A DNA stretch of 64,000 bases, from assembly GCA_964636125.1 (NCBI GenBank), contig CAZWPX010000007.1:61508-125507 (forward strand), written 5' to 3'. The DNA comes from CAJINA01 sp964636125. GTDB taxonomy: Bacteria > Desulfobacterota > Desulfobacteria > Desulfobacterales > CAJINA01. The position numbers and the translations under genes are program-made. This document shows, in pieces, positions 51,593 to 60,398 of the stretch. The stretch's first letter is position 1. Each line of letters opens with the position of its first letter. The notes under the pieces were generated by a model. That model saw only the letters and a program-made list of their open reading frames with translations, made no database searches and was not told where the DNA came from.

Positions 51593-52624
51593 TTGCAAAC
51601 AGATCCTCTACAGGCCTCCCCGGCGGTGGGTGTGGAAGCCCTAGGACAGTCTGAAGCATTTCTCGATTTCCAGGAAAGACTTTCGCGGTTTGCCCCGGTC
51701 AACCGGCCGGTCCTGCTGGTGGGTGAAAGGGGGACCGGCAAGGAGCTGGCCGCAACCCGTCTGCACTATCTCTCCGGCCGGTGGCAGGCGCCTTTCGTGT
51801 CGCTTAACTGTGCGGCGCTTGTCCCCACGCTAATCGAGTCCGAACTTTTCGGACACGAAAAAGGGGCTTTTACCGGGGCACAGCAGCGTAAAGCCGGTCG
51901 GTTCGAGGCTGCGGATGGTGGTACCCTTTTTCTGGATGAAATCGGGATGCTGCCCGCGCAGGCCCAGGAGAAGGTCTTGAGGGTGGTGGAATACCGTGAA
52001 TTTGAACGGGTCGGTGGTTCGGCCCCGGTGGCGGTGGATGTGCGCATCATCGGGGCGACCAATGCGGATTTGCCGGCCATGGCCAAAAAGGGCCGCTTCA
52101 AAAAAGATCTGCTGGACCGGCTTTCGTTTGAGGTGCTTTTTCTACCACCGCTCCGCGAACGGCAAGGGGATATCCGCCTGTTGAGCTTTCATTTCGCCCA
52201 GCGTATGGCGCAGGAGCTGGGCCGCGAACAGACCCCAGCGTTTAGTTCTGCGGCGTTGGCACTTCTTGAAAACCACCGCTGGGAAGGCAACGTCCGGGAA
52301 CTTAAAAATGCCGTGGAAAGAGCGGTGTACCGTTCGGAAGGGGCGCTTATCGATGCCCGGGATATTGAGCTCGACCCCTTCCGGTCGCCCTATCGGGTGA
52401 CTGACTCTCTGGTTGAAGCGGCCCCGGAAACTGATGCAGGTAGGGGCAGCACAGTCCCGGTAAGCGCTCAATCTATGAAAACAGCCGTCCGGCAGCTTGA
52501 GCTGACCTTATTGCAAAAGGCCCTTGCGGATTCAAAGTACAATCAGAAGAAGGCAGCCAGGCTGCTCGGATTGACCTATGACCAGCTGCGCGGGCTGTTG
52601 CGCAAATACAAAGCGGACCTGTAA
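51593..52624 (+). CDS. pspF: Phage shock operon activator, sigma-54 enhancer-binding protein
   Basis: 343 residues from TTG at 51593, nine bases after AAAGGG; a TTG at 51566 is an alternative and no ATG is available. The AAA+ domain has Walker A GERGTGKE, the GAFTGA sigma-54 contact loop (about residue 100), Walker B GGTLFLDEIGML and the arginine-finger region DLLDRLSFEV. A Fis-type HTH ends the protein (QKKAARLLGLTYDQLRGLLR). There is no N-terminal receiver domain, typical of PspF, which is held inactive by PspA. Divergent from pspA with a sigma-54 promoter between. Confidence 0.9.
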   Translation: MQTDPLQASPAVGVEALGQSEAFLDFQERLSRFAPVNRPVLLVGERGTGKELAATRLHYLSGRWQAPFVSLNCAALVPTLIESELFGHEKGAFTGAQQRKAGRFEAADGGTLFLDEIGMLPAQAQEKVLRVVEYREFERVGGSAPVAVDVRIIGATNADLPAMAKKGRFKKDLLDRLSFEVLFLPPLRERQGDIRLLSFHFAQRMAQELGREQTPAFSSAALALLENHRWEGNVRELKNAVERAVYRSEGALIDARDIELDPFRSPYRVTDSLVEAAPETDAGRGSTVPVSAQSMKTAVRQLELTLLQKALADSKYNQKKAARLLGLTYDQLRGLLRKYKADL

Positions 52625-52683
52625 TTAATCCACCTTCAAAAGCGACGGTGTGAATTTTCGACTCCGGATAGTCCTCCCCGGCA

Positions 52684-52938
52684 TTATTTCAGTTTGTCGC
52701 CCAGCAGCCACTTTTTCAGCGCAACTGTAATCCAGTCGGCTGGTTTCGCGAAAACAGCCCAGCCGATGGTGGCGAGCATAATGTACAGCATGACTCTTCC
52801 CGGTGTTGCCAGGTCGGGTGGGACAATCTCGGGGGTCAGCAGAACCGATAAGCCAAACCCGAACAGGATGCGCCAGGTATCTGGATGGAAAAGGATGTAA
52901 AAAATAAAGAATGTCGGTGTCTTGGGTCTGTCAGGCAC
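52684..52938 (-). CDS. Small membrane protein, unknown function
   Basis: 84 residues with two hydrophobic segments (FFIFYILFHPDTWRILFGFGL, about 10-30; in part ILFGFGLSVLLTP; and VMLYIMLATIGWAVFA, about 49-64) separated by a proline-rich loop, and a basic end KKWLLGDKLK. It is convergent with pspF, 59 bases from its stop. No homologue is recognised; a role in the envelope-stress response is suggested only by location. Confidence 0.55.
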   Translation of the reverse strand: MPDRPKTPTFFIFYILFHPDTWRILFGFGLSVLLTPEIVPPDLATPGRVMLYIMLATIGWAVFAKPADWITVALKKWLLGDKLK

Positions 52939-53149
52939 AATGTCCCCTCATAAAAGTCTCCCTGGCTGCCGCGGCAACCGGTTTGTATATCCTGTCTGAA
53001 AAGTTGGATATAACTTTGAAATATACCGGTTGCAAGGGTTTTTCGCTGCCGGGCTGTAACTTGAGCAATTTCCCGGAGACCCAGGCTGATATTTCACCCT
53101 TGACAGTTGTGCAATAGCGTGCGTGAATTTATCCAGCATGCCGGGTCAA

Positions 53150-53177
53150 TTGCATTTGGGTGTGTAAACTGTATAAT
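53150..53177 (+). promoter_or_regulatory. Sigma-70-type promoter before the Lon-like gene
   Basis: TTGCAT at 53150-53155 and a perfect TATAAT at 53172-53177, spaced 16 bases. Transcription would start near 53184, giving a leader of about 120 nt. The rest of the 368-bp gap from 52939 shows nothing else; a second TTGACA at 53100-53105 lacks a -10. Confidence 0.5.
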
Positions 53178-53306
53178 CTAATGAAATTCAATGCCAATTT
53201 ACCCGGTGCTTGAGAATATTGAAAGGCCCGGGTAATCCTGACCAGGTGAGAGGCCGTATCATAATTTTCAGGGCCCAGCGGCGGCCGGCGCGAAAGGGAA
53301 ACTGCG

Positions 53307-55712
53307 ATGAAGAAATCCTGTGAACTGAATGTGGAAGACCTCCGCTGCACCTGTGACCCCGCGGTATTCAAGTTTGAAAGCACTGCCGAGGTTGATCCCC
53401 TGGAAGATGTCATCGGCCAGAAGCGGGCGGTCCAGGCCATTGATTTCGGTCTAAACATGCACAGCCCCGGGTACAACATTTTTGTAACCGGCCAGGCCGG
53501 CACCGGGAAAACCACCATAGTAACCGATATCGTGGGGGGCCATGCACAGGCTCTGCCCACCCCGGATGATTGGTGCATGGTCAACAACTTCCAGGATGAG
53601 TTTCGCCCCCGGGCCATGCAGGTTCCGCCAGGAAAGGCGGTACTTTTCAGTAAGCAGATGAATCGACTGGTGGACGTTTTAAAGACCCGGTTGCCGGAAG
53701 CCTACGAAGACAAATCGTTTCAGGAGCAGCAGATTGCTTTGCGGGAAAAATACCACCTGCGGGAAAAAGCGATCCTGGCAAACCTGGGCAAAGAAGCCCA
53801 GGCCAAAAACCTGGCCATCAATCGAACACCGGAAGGCTACCAGGTTATTCCGATGATGGATGGCAAGCCGGTGAGCAGTGAGGTGTTTGCCGCCCTTCCC
53901 GAAGCGGAGCAAAAACGTATACAGGCGGAGATCGGGATCATCCAGAAGGGCCTGGAAGCCACGGTGGGCGAGGTCAACACCATCCGGCATGAGATGTCGG
54001 ACGCCATGGAGCAACTCGTGGGGGAGGTGGCGGAAAAGATTGTAACCGAGCGCCTGGCTCACCTGGTGGACACCTACCGGCAGTGCCCGGCCATTCTCGC
54101 GTATCTGGAGGAGGTCAAAGCGGCGCTTATCGAGAATGTTGATGATTTCCTCCCCGCCGCAGAAGCGGACAGCCCGGTCAAACAGATGTTTATGCCGCCG
54201 TCCAAACCCTCTTTCCAACGCTACCGGGTCAACCCGCTTGTTGACCAGAAGAAGACCCGGGGGGTACCGGTTATCTTCGAACCCAACCCGACCTACCTCA
54301 ACATTTTCGGTCGGATTGAAAAAAGAGCCCACATGGGGGCGGCCACCACTGATTTCACCATGGTACAGGCCGGCTCATTGCTCCAGGCCAATGGCGGTTA
54401 CCTGATCATGGAGATCGAGTCGATCCTCATGGACCAGTTTGCCTGGGAATCACTCAAGCGTGCCCTGCAGAACAAGATGCTCTACATAGAGGATGTGTCT
54501 GCGGGCATGGGCTTTGCCAATGCGTCCTTAAAACCGGAGCCCATCCCTTTGGCTGTGAAAGTGATTCTCTTGGGAGATTACGCGGTGTTCCAGGTTCTCC
54601 AGAACCACGATTCAAAGTTCAATAAGATCTTTAAAGTGCGGGCCGATTTTGATCATGAGGTGGTGCGGACGGAAAAAACCGTGCAGCAGTACGCGAAGTT
54701 CATTGCGCGGGTTTGCAAAGAGGAAGCACTCCTGCCCTTTTCACCGGACGGCGTTGCGGCCATCGTCGAATTCGGGGAGAAAATCATTGCCAATAAAAAC
54801 AAGCTCTCTTTGCGGTTTGGCCCCATTGTGGGTATATTGAAAGAGGCCGATTACTGGGCCGGCAAGGAAAAAGCGACACTGATCACCAAACAGTATGTGG
54901 TGAAAGCTTTCCAGGAATACCGCTTCCGTTACAATCTTTACGAAGAGAAGGTCCACGAGTCCTACGTGGATGAAACCATCCTGATCGATGTGGACGGTTT
55001 TGAGACCGGGCAGATAAACGGTTTGGCGGTATACCAGATCGGCGACCTCTCCTTTGGCCGTCCGTCCCGTATTACCGCGGAGACTTTCATGGGCCGCAAA
55101 GGGATTGTCAATATTGAACGGGAAGTGGGCATGAGCGGCAACACCCACGACAAGGGGGTGCTCATCCTTTCCGGATTTCTGGGCCGGATATTTGCCCAGG
55201 ACCAGCCGCTGGCCCTTTCGGCCAGTATAACCTTTGAACAGAGTTATTCGGGCGTGGACGGTGACAGTGCTTCTTCTACGGAGCTGTACGCGGTGCTTTC
55301 CAGCCTGGCGGAGATCCCCCTGGACCAGGGCATCGCGGTCACCGGCTCGGTGAACCAGAAGGGGAAAATCCAGGCCATCGGCGGCGTCAACCAGAAGATC
55401 GAAGGCTTTTTCGAGGTCTGTGAGACCCGGGGCTTGACTGGTCGCCAGGGCGTGATGATCCCGGAAGCCAACGTCCAGAACCTGATGCTGAACAAAAAAG
55501 TGGTTGAAGCGGTCCGCAACGGCAGGTTCCACATCTACCGTGTGGCCGACATCGTTCAGGGCATCGAAATCCTCACCGGTTCACCGGCCGGTGTTCGGGA
55601 TATAAACGGGCGGTATCCCGAGGGCAGCGTATTTGGCAATGTCCAGAAAAAGCTGGGCAAATACCTGCAGCAGAGCCTGAAATTCAAGAACACGGAAGCA
55701 TTTGACCTGTAA
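53307..55712 (+). CDS. Lon-like ATP-dependent protease (AAA_32 / LonB-type)
   Basis: 801 residues. Walker A GQAGTGKTT (about residues 63-71) opens the AAA domain; an inserted coiled coil spans about 120-280; the second half of the ATPase follows; the C-terminal S16 protease domain carries the catalytic Ser near residue 654 (VDGDSASSTELYA) and Lys near 697 (GGVNQKIEG). No N-terminal Lon substrate domain is present, which places it in the soluble Lon-related group. It degrades unfolded or regulatory proteins with ATP. The universal stress gene follows after 11 bases, suggesting a stress operon. Confidence 0.88.
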   Translation: MKKSCELNVEDLRCTCDPAVFKFESTAEVDPLEDVIGQKRAVQAIDFGLNMHSPGYNIFVTGQAGTGKTTIVTDIVGGHAQALPTPDDWCMVNNFQDEFRPRAMQVPPGKAVLFSKQMNRLVDVLKTRLPEAYEDKSFQEQQIALREKYHLREKAILANLGKEAQAKNLAINRTPEGYQVIPMMDGKPVSSEVFAALPEAEQKRIQAEIGIIQKGLEATVGEVNTIRHEMSDAMEQLVGEVAEKIVTERLAHLVDTYRQCPAILAYLEEVKAALIENVDDFLPAAEADSPVKQMFMPPSKPSFQRYRVNPLVDQKKTRGVPVIFEPNPTYLNIFGRIEKRAHMGAATTDFTMVQAGSLLQANGGYLIMEIESILMDQFAWESLKRALQNKMLYIEDVSAGMGFANASLKPEPIPLAVKVILLGDYAVFQVLQNHDSKFNKIFKVRADFDHEVVRTEKTVQQYAKFIARVCKEEALLPFSPDGVAAIVEFGEKIIANKNKLSLRFGPIVGILKEADYWAGKEKATLITKQYVVKAFQEYRFRYNLYEEKVHESYVDETILIDVDGFETGQINGLAVYQIGDLSFGRPSRITAETFMGRKGIVNIEREVGMSGNTHDKGVLILSGFLGRIFAQDQPLALSASITFEQSYSGVDGDSASSTELYAVLSSLAEIPLDQGIAVTGSVNQKGKIQAIGGVNQKIEGFFEVCETRGLTGRQGVMIPEANVQNLMLNKKVVEAVRNGRFHIYRVADIVQGIEILTGSPAGVRDINGRYPEGSVFGNVQKKLGKYLQQSLKFKNTEAFDL

Positions 55713-55723
55713 AGGAAAACATC

Positions 55724-56173
55724 ATGTTCCAGCACATTCTCTGCCCCATGGATATGAAATCCCGTTCCAGACTGGCCTTGAAGAAGGCCATCCAGATTGC
55801 CCACCAGTTTGGTTCCCAAATCACCCTGCTGAACTGTCATCCGGAGTTCATGGACCGGGAAGAGCGCGAGATGCTCCGGGTCAGTGTGGCTGAAATGGAA
55901 GAAAAGTTTCGTCAGACCGCCGTTGAATCCAAAACCGAGATGCAGGCGATCATCACCCGGCTGCACGCCGAAGATATTGCGGTGGAATACCTGCTGCGCG
56001 AGGGGCGCCCGGAAGATACTATCGCGGCGGTGGCCCGTGATATCGCCGCGGACCTGATTGTCATCTGCACCGACGGTCGTGACAATCTGAAAGATTTTTT
56101 GACCGGTACCATTACCGAAAAGGTCATCAACAGCCTTGTTTGCCCGGTCCTGGTCATTCCCTGCAGTCAATAG
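55724..56173 (+). CDS. Universal stress protein UspA family
   Basis: 149 residues, one Usp domain. FQHILCPMDMKSRSRLALKKA at the start (residues 2-22; in part FQHILCPMDMKSRSRL) and the C-terminal TGTITEKVINSLVCPVLVIP match; the ATP-loop Gly-x2-Gly-x9-Gly is degenerate (TDGRDNLKDFLTGT), so nucleotide binding is uncertain. It follows the Lon-like gene by 11 bases with AAAGGAAA as ribosome site, so the two are one transcript. A GC-rich stem just after the stop (56196-56221) may terminate it. Confidence 0.88.
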   Translation: MFQHILCPMDMKSRSRLALKKAIQIAHQFGSQITLLNCHPEFMDREEREMLRVSVAEMEEKFRQTAVESKTEMQAIITRLHAEDIAVEYLLREGRPEDTIAAVARDIAADLIVICTDGRDNLKDFLTGTITEKVINSLVCPVLVIPCSQ

Positions 56174-56278
56174 GACATCTGCTGCAAACAGCAAAAGCCC
56201 CCTGCTCTGGTGGCAGGAGGCCCTTGCAGACCCTGCCGGCGTTTGATTCTGATGTGCAGAATCTCTCAACCCGGGTGA

Positions 56279-57052
56279 CTATTTCGTAAAGCGGTAAGAC
56301 TGCATCATTACTTCTTTACCCTCTTGAAACGTATAGGTTTCAGAGACGATGAGATTGCTGCCGGATACCCGCAGCTCAATCCGCACATTTGACCGGATAA
56401 CCCCGGTGATGGTTTCACCCTCTTTGTTGGTGGCGGGGTAAAAGTTGTAGGCATTTTTATCCGGAATGTACTCACCGACATACTGCCTGGAGTCCGGTGC
56501 AACTGAAAATCGATTTTCCAGGGCAAAGCCCTTGCTGGGCGAATACGTCAGTTGTGATGCTCCGGAAATGGGTTCATACCCGGCTGCGATGATGTCCGCA
56601 TATTCTATCCGGGCGGTTTCCTTGCTTTCCAGGACGCCTTTGGCCCGGCCGGTCGCCGTGATTTTTTTCCCCTGGGCATCCAGGGCCCAGATATCCAGCT
56701 GCCACTCTCCCAGGAAATCATCCAGGTGGCGTTTGCCCGCACTGTCTGCAGTTTCACCCTTCTGCGCGCCGCCGATGGCGTCGGCCATCTTCTGTGTGCG
56801 GCGGTCGTCCCGGGATTGGTCGTACATGTACATCCCGCCCGCGGCACCACCCGCTACGGCGCCGGCAGCCGCTCCGGCGGCGGCAAAGCCGGGTTCGCCG
56901 ACCAGTGCGCCCATGGCCAGGCCGAGCGCCGCCCCGCCGACGGCACCCACCCCGACACCTCTTTTAACCTGGTTGCCTTCTTCGGTGGCACACCCGGCGA
57001 TCAGGGTCATTGCGAAAATTACACTCAGTACCAGGCAATATTTTGATTTCAT
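56279..57052 (-). CDS. Glycine-zipper lipoprotein with a DUF1579-like C-terminal domain
   Basis: 257 residues. Signal peptide with lipobox LIAGC (lipidated Cys about residue 21). Residues 32-75 form a glycine/alanine-rich zipper (GVGAVGGAALGLAMGALVG, AAAGAVAGGAAGGMYM), usual in membrane-spanning or membrane-embedded oligomers. The C-terminal 150 residues are beta-rich (FLGEWQLDIWALDAQGKKIT, ETITGVIRSNVRIELRVSG) and resemble DUF1579-like beta barrels. Location: envelope. Function unknown. It is convergent with the stress-protein gene and divergent from cspA. Confidence 0.75.
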   Translation of the reverse strand: MKSKYCLVLSVIFAMTLIAGCATEEGNQVKRGVGVGAVGGAALGLAMGALVGEPGFAAAGAAAGAVAGGAAGGMYMYDQSRDDRRTQKMADAIGGAQKGETADSAGKRHLDDFLGEWQLDIWALDAQGKKITATGRAKGVLESKETARIEYADIIAAGYEPISGASQLTYSPSKGFALENRFSVAPDSRQYVGEYIPDKNAYNFYPATNKEGETITGVIRSNVRIELRVSGSNLIVSETYTFQEGKEVMMQSYRFTK

Positions 57053-57324
57053 TGACCTCTCCTCAAGTTTATGTGAATTCCGGCGGTCTTGTTAGACGGG
57101 CAATTAAAAACCCATCGGGCCACCCTTGTTTGCCAATATAACAATCCTGTTCTCCAGATGCAACTTGAGCGGCCGTCTCAACAGATTTCAGCGGTTTAAG
57201 CCGCTTTCCATGGCCGCTTCCACCTGTAGCTGTTGCGAGCGCCATATGAATTTTCGATTTTTAATTTTTTGTCAATAGCGCCGTGGGACTGCAAATGTTT
57301 TCCAGATGGCCGAAAGGACACAAC

Positions 57325-57336
57325 TTGTGTACACAA
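57325..57336. promoter_or_regulatory. Short perfect palindrome in the lipoprotein-csp intergenic region
   Basis: ttgtgtacacaa is a 12-bp palindrome lying about 90 bases before the cold-shock promoter, a possible operator for either divergent gene. Chance occurrence is not excluded. Confidence 0.3.
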
Positions 57337-57424
57337 AAGCAAATTACGCCTCTACCTGTTGTAGGTAGGACCGTTTAGCGGTGTTCGATTGGTATATATC
57401 AATATGATATTTTTCATATTTTTC

Positions 57425-57452
57425 TTGACAATCAAAGGCAGATGAATATAGT
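57425..57452 (+). promoter_or_regulatory. Sigma-70-type promoter of the cold-shock gene
   Basis: TTGACA at 57425-57430 and TATAGT at 57447-57452 with 16 bases between (11 of 12 consensus positions). Transcription should start near 57459, giving a leader of about 120 nt, as in cold-shock genes with thermosensing leaders. The remainder of the 526-bp gap from 57053 holds only the palindrome listed separately. Confidence 0.65.
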
Positions 57453-57578
57453 TGGGCCAACTCAGTAAAAGCCTGCCTCGATGATCAGGTAGGAATGCTT
57501 ATTCCCAAAGGCGTAACCATTTGTCAAAGTGGCGACCCGAAGTAGGAAGATGAGAATTTTTGAAAGGAGGACGTCATT

Positions 57579-57779
57579 ATGGCTAATGGAATTGTAAAAT
57601 GGTTTAACGACTCAAAAGGCTATGGTTTCATCGAGCAGGAAGATGGTGATGATGTATTTGTTCACCACAGCGGCATCAATGCAACCGGTTTCAAATCCCT
57701 TAACGAAGGCGATCGAGTAACTTTCGACGTAGAGCAGGGCCAGAAAGGTCTTGCCGCGGTTAACGTTACCGTGCAGTAG
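57579..57779 (+). CDS. Cold-shock protein (CspA family)
   Basis: 66 residues, complete cold-shock domain. NGIVKWFNDSKGYGFIEQED contains RNP1 (KGYGFI) and DVFVHHSGI contains RNP2 (VFVHH). A single-stranded nucleic-acid chaperone that melts mRNA structure. GAAAGGAGG is a near-perfect ribosome site eight bases upstream, indicating very high expression. Its own promoter and terminator make it a monocistronic gene. Confidence 0.96.
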   Translation: MANGIVKWFNDSKGYGFIEQEDGDDVFVHHSGINATGFKSLNEGDRVTFDVEQGQKGLAAVNVTVQ

Positions 57780-57797
57780 TTAAAGGTAAAACAATCT

Positions 57798-57836
57798 AAA
57801 AGGGCATTCCGGATTTTCCGGGATGCCCTTTTTTTA
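57798..57836 (+). terminator. Terminator of the cold-shock gene
   Basis: A 14-bp stem (aaagggcattccgg / ccgggatgcccttt, one G-U pair) with a five-base loop and seven T, 20 bases after the stop codon. Confidence 0.92.
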
Positions 57837-58141
57837 TGGAACCTCTCCTTTTAACGCTTTCAATCTTCAGCGGTGTAACTTTTTTCCTTATGGATTCGGC
57901 CCCGGCTTCATGGCACATGACGGCCACTTCTTTGACTACATTTAGAAGGCGGATTTTTGATTGGAGGCATCGCGGCACTCGGCCAAAAGGACCCAAGGGT
58001 TGCAGCCAATGGTAAAGAACACCCCTTCCCTGGAGGCAGAAAATAGTTGTGAATCCTGCTGATCATGGCATATTGGGTCTGAAATCCTATTCTGGAGGCC
58101 ACCAACTGGTTCATTGACGAAATCTATACAAGGAGACGAAC
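57837..58141. other. 305-bp intergenic region
   Basis: Follows the cold-shock terminator and precedes the DUF2284 gene. A minus-strand frame ending near 57796 has some protein-like composition but no family resemblance and no ribosome site, so it is left out. AAGGAGACGAAC before 58142 is the ribosome site for the next gene; no promoter can be fixed. Confidence 0.4.
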
Positions 58142-58693
58142 ATGAGTCTTACTGCCAAAGCACGTGCGGCCTTGGACAGTGTTTTCCACACAAAGGGCTA
58201 CAGCGATTACAAGTGGATCGATCCCAAGCAGATCATCACGGCCCAGTGGGTGCGCATGAAGTGCATGTTCGGCTGCAACGGTTACGGCAACTGTGCGGCC
58301 TGCCCACCCAATACCCCCTCGCTGGAGGCCTGCGAGAGGTTTTTCCGTGAGTACGAGGATGCGCTGGTGTTGCATTTTACCGGGGTAATGGACCAGCCGG
58401 AGGAGCGCCATAACTGGTCAAAAAAAATCAACGCAAAACTTGTGCAGCTGGAACGGGAGATTTTTTTGGCCGGGTATGAACGGGCATTTTTGCTTTTCAT
58501 GGACTCTTGCTGTTTCTGCAAGGAGTGCTCCGGGACCCGGGAGACCTGCCAGGAACCGCGAATGGCCCGACCCAGCCCTGAGGGCATGTGCGTGGATGTC
58601 TACTCCACTGTGCGCCGGATCGGCTATGGGATCGATGTTCGCACAGACTATGATCAGCAGATGGATCGATACGCATTTATGATGATCAGATGA
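58142..58693 (+). CDS. DUF2284 cysteine-rich metal-binding protein
   Basis: 183 residues with AAGGAG seven bases upstream. CMFGCNGYGNCAACPPNTPS (residues about 40-59) is the DUF2284 signature, and a second set SCCFCKECSGTRETCQEP near residue 122 supplies more cysteines, enough for one or two metal or Fe-S centres. The family is common in anaerobes and function is unknown; reduction or corrinoid-linked roles have been suggested only from context. Its stop overlaps the YbaK gene by four bases (ATGA). Confidence 0.83.
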   Translation: MSLTAKARAALDSVFHTKGYSDYKWIDPKQIITAQWVRMKCMFGCNGYGNCAACPPNTPSLEACERFFREYEDALVLHFTGVMDQPEERHNWSKKINAKLVQLEREIFLAGYERAFLLFMDSCCFCKECSGTRETCQEPRMARPSPEGMCVDVYSTVRRIGYGIDVRTDYDQQMDRYAFMMIR

Positions 58694-59172
58694 AGGACCA
58701 CATGAACAGTACAGATCTACAGAAATTTATCGAAAATGAGAAGATTACAGCCCAAATCCTAACCCTGGACGGGCACACACCCACCGTGGAGGATGCCGCC
58801 CGGGAACTGGGTGTGGTCCCCGAGCAGATCATCAAATCCCTGGTCTTTAAAGTCCGGGATGAGCCCGTTCTGGTCATTAACAACGGTTTGGCCCGGGTGG
58901 ATCGACGCAAGCTGGCCAAATACCTGGCAGTGGGGCGCAAGTGGGCCCGCTTCGCCACTCCCGAACAGGCCCTGGAAATCACCGGTTTTGTGGTGGGCAG
59001 CATGCCGCCCTTTGGACATCTTGAGCGCCTCAGGACCCTGGTGGACAGTACTGTTTCCGGACAGGCGGTGATCTTCGGCGGCGGCGGCGACCTCAACGCC
59101 ATGATGCGCCTGACCCCGGCGGAGTTGATACGGGTTACCGGTGCGGAAACCGTGTCGCTCGCAGAAAAATAA
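58690..59172 (+). CDS. YbaK/ProX-type aminoacyl-tRNA deacylase
   Basis: 160 residues. VVPEQIIKSLVFKV and the catalytic lysine region (KSLVFK, about residues 46-51), FVVGSMPPFGH (about residue 104) and GGGGDLNAMMRLTPAEL are the conserved strands of the YbaK/prolyl-tRNA editing domain. Members hydrolyse mischarged Cys-tRNA(Pro) or Ala-tRNA(Pro) in trans. Start ATG at 58690 is coupled to the DUF2284 stop; an internal ATG at 58702 is possible. The pairing with DUF2284 is probably just an operon without shared pathway. Confidence 0.85.
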   Translation: MKDHMNSTDLQKFIENEKITAQILTLDGHTPTVEDAARELGVVPEQIIKSLVFKVRDEPVLVINNGLARVDRRKLAKYLAVGRKWARFATPEQALEITGFVVGSMPPFGHLERLRTLVDSTVSGQAVIFGGGGDLNAMMRLTPAELIRVTGAETVSLAEK

Positions 59173-59317
59173 GGGCCGGGCAAGACCCGGTCTTGATGCC
59201 TCAAACAGCAGCTTTCAGGCTATTTCGGGGGGAGCGGCATCCTGCCGCGAGTCATGGTTTTGATTGTCGTCGTTTCTACGCAAGACAGTGGCTAATTTGC
59301 ATGAAAGGAGTTCACAT

Positions 59318-60157
59318 ATGACAGCGATTAATTACTACCTCGTCTACATCTCTCCCAATGGCTCCACCGGTCAGGTGGCCGACATTCTGGCGGAGCAATT
59401 ACTGGCCGGTGGTGCCCGGGTGGCCCGACTCGACCTGGCGAATCCGGCTGACCAAGACGCATTTGTAGAAAAACTCAACACTGATCCGCACGCCTGCCTG
59501 CTGGCAGGCTCACCGGTGTACCGTGACATGGCCGTTCCGCCGATAATGGTCTTTATCAACGCACTGGTTCCCGCTGAGACCGGGTGGGCCGTGCCGTTTG
59601 TCACATGGGGTATGGCTTGTAGCGGGGTCGCGCTCTGGCAGATGGGAGCCGCCCTGCAATCCAAAGGATACCGGATAGCCGGGGCGGCGCGGGTGGCGGC
59701 CTTGCATTCCATGATGTGGCAGGCAACCGGGCCGGCCGGGGAGGGGCATCCGGATGCAGCGGACAAGCAGCGGGTTAGCGATTTTGCTGAGCGCCTCCTG
59801 GAACAAGGTAAAACCGGGAACTTTGCTGCCCTGCCCCTTGAGGCCCTCGATTACCAGCCTGAAGAAAGGGCCCGGGAGTTTAAAGCCAAAATTGAACAGC
59901 CCTGGATGATTATCCCCAAAACCGTTGACGATGAGGCCTGCACCCAGTGCGGGATCTGTGCGGATGAGTGCCCGGTGGCTGCGATTAGCCTGGACCCTTT
60001 CCCGGTCTTCGGCAAGAACTGTTTCGATTGCTTCAACTGTGTCCGGCTCTGCCCTGATGCTGCGATCGCGCCCGGGGTTCCCCTGGCCAAAATCGAGGAG
60101 ATGATCCGCGGCCGGGTCGCGACCATCAAGGAGCGGCCCTTGACGGAAATTTATTAA
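59318..60157 (+). CDS. EFR1-type flavodoxin-ferredoxin fusion protein
   Basis: 279 residues from ATG at 59318, seven bases after AAAGGAG. Residues 1-160 are a flavodoxin-like domain (YISPNGSTGQVADILAEQL binding FMN phosphate, then LAGSPVYRDMAVPP). Residues about 215-265 carry two [4Fe-4S] motifs, CTQCGICADECPVAAISL and CFDCFNCVRLCPDAAI. The EFR1 family passes electrons between flavin and iron-sulfur centres in anaerobes; no partner enzyme is adjacent. A 47-residue gene follows after 12 bases. Confidence 0.87.
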   Translation: MTAINYYLVYISPNGSTGQVADILAEQLLAGGARVARLDLANPADQDAFVEKLNTDPHACLLAGSPVYRDMAVPPIMVFINALVPAETGWAVPFVTWGMACSGVALWQMGAALQSKGYRIAGAARVAALHSMMWQATGPAGEGHPDAADKQRVSDFAERLLEQGKTGNFAALPLEALDYQPEERAREFKAKIEQPWMIIPKTVDDEACTQCGICADECPVAAISLDPFPVFGKNCFDCFNCVRLCPDAAIAPGVPLAKIEEMIRGRVATIKERPLTEIY

Positions 60158-60169
60158 AGGAGAAAAACC

Positions 60170-60313
60170 GTGTCCGATAACTTTCAGGTTACCACCATGG
60201 GAAAACGGATTTTCCAGCATTACCAGAACTACCCGGAAATCTGGGGCCCGGCGGCCTTCCAGGCGTGGGAACAGAAGTCCCGCAGGCTGTTTGAGGGGCT
60301 TATCCAGCACTGA
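60170..60313 (+). CDS. Small 47-residue protein, unknown
   Basis: GTG at 60170 is preceded by a strong AAAGGAG seven bases upstream, and the frame runs 47 codons to TGA at 60311-60313. The product is aromatic-rich: GKRIFQHYQNYPEIWGPAAF and AWEQKSRRLFEGLIQH. Ribosome site and composition argue that it is real. No family is recognised. It is 12 bases after the EFR1 gene, probably co-transcribed with it. Confidence 0.55.
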   Translation: MSDNFQVTTMGKRIFQHYQNYPEIWGPAAFQAWEQKSRRLFEGLIQH

Positions 60314-60398
60314 AGCGTAAATTTTTTGTGCCCATGCGGATTTTGTGGTAAAACAGTTTAATCCTTCCCATGTCACCCTGCAGCAAAAGGAAAACAAC

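Noticed and set aside
56196..56221. Terminator after the universal stress gene
   Set aside because: A GC-rich stem with one mismatch is present but no T-run follows, so it is mentioned only in the gene entry.
57796..57996. 66-codon minus-strand frame after the cold-shock gene
   Set aside because: Somewhat protein-like, but it runs through the cold-shock terminator, has no ribosome site and no family resemblance.
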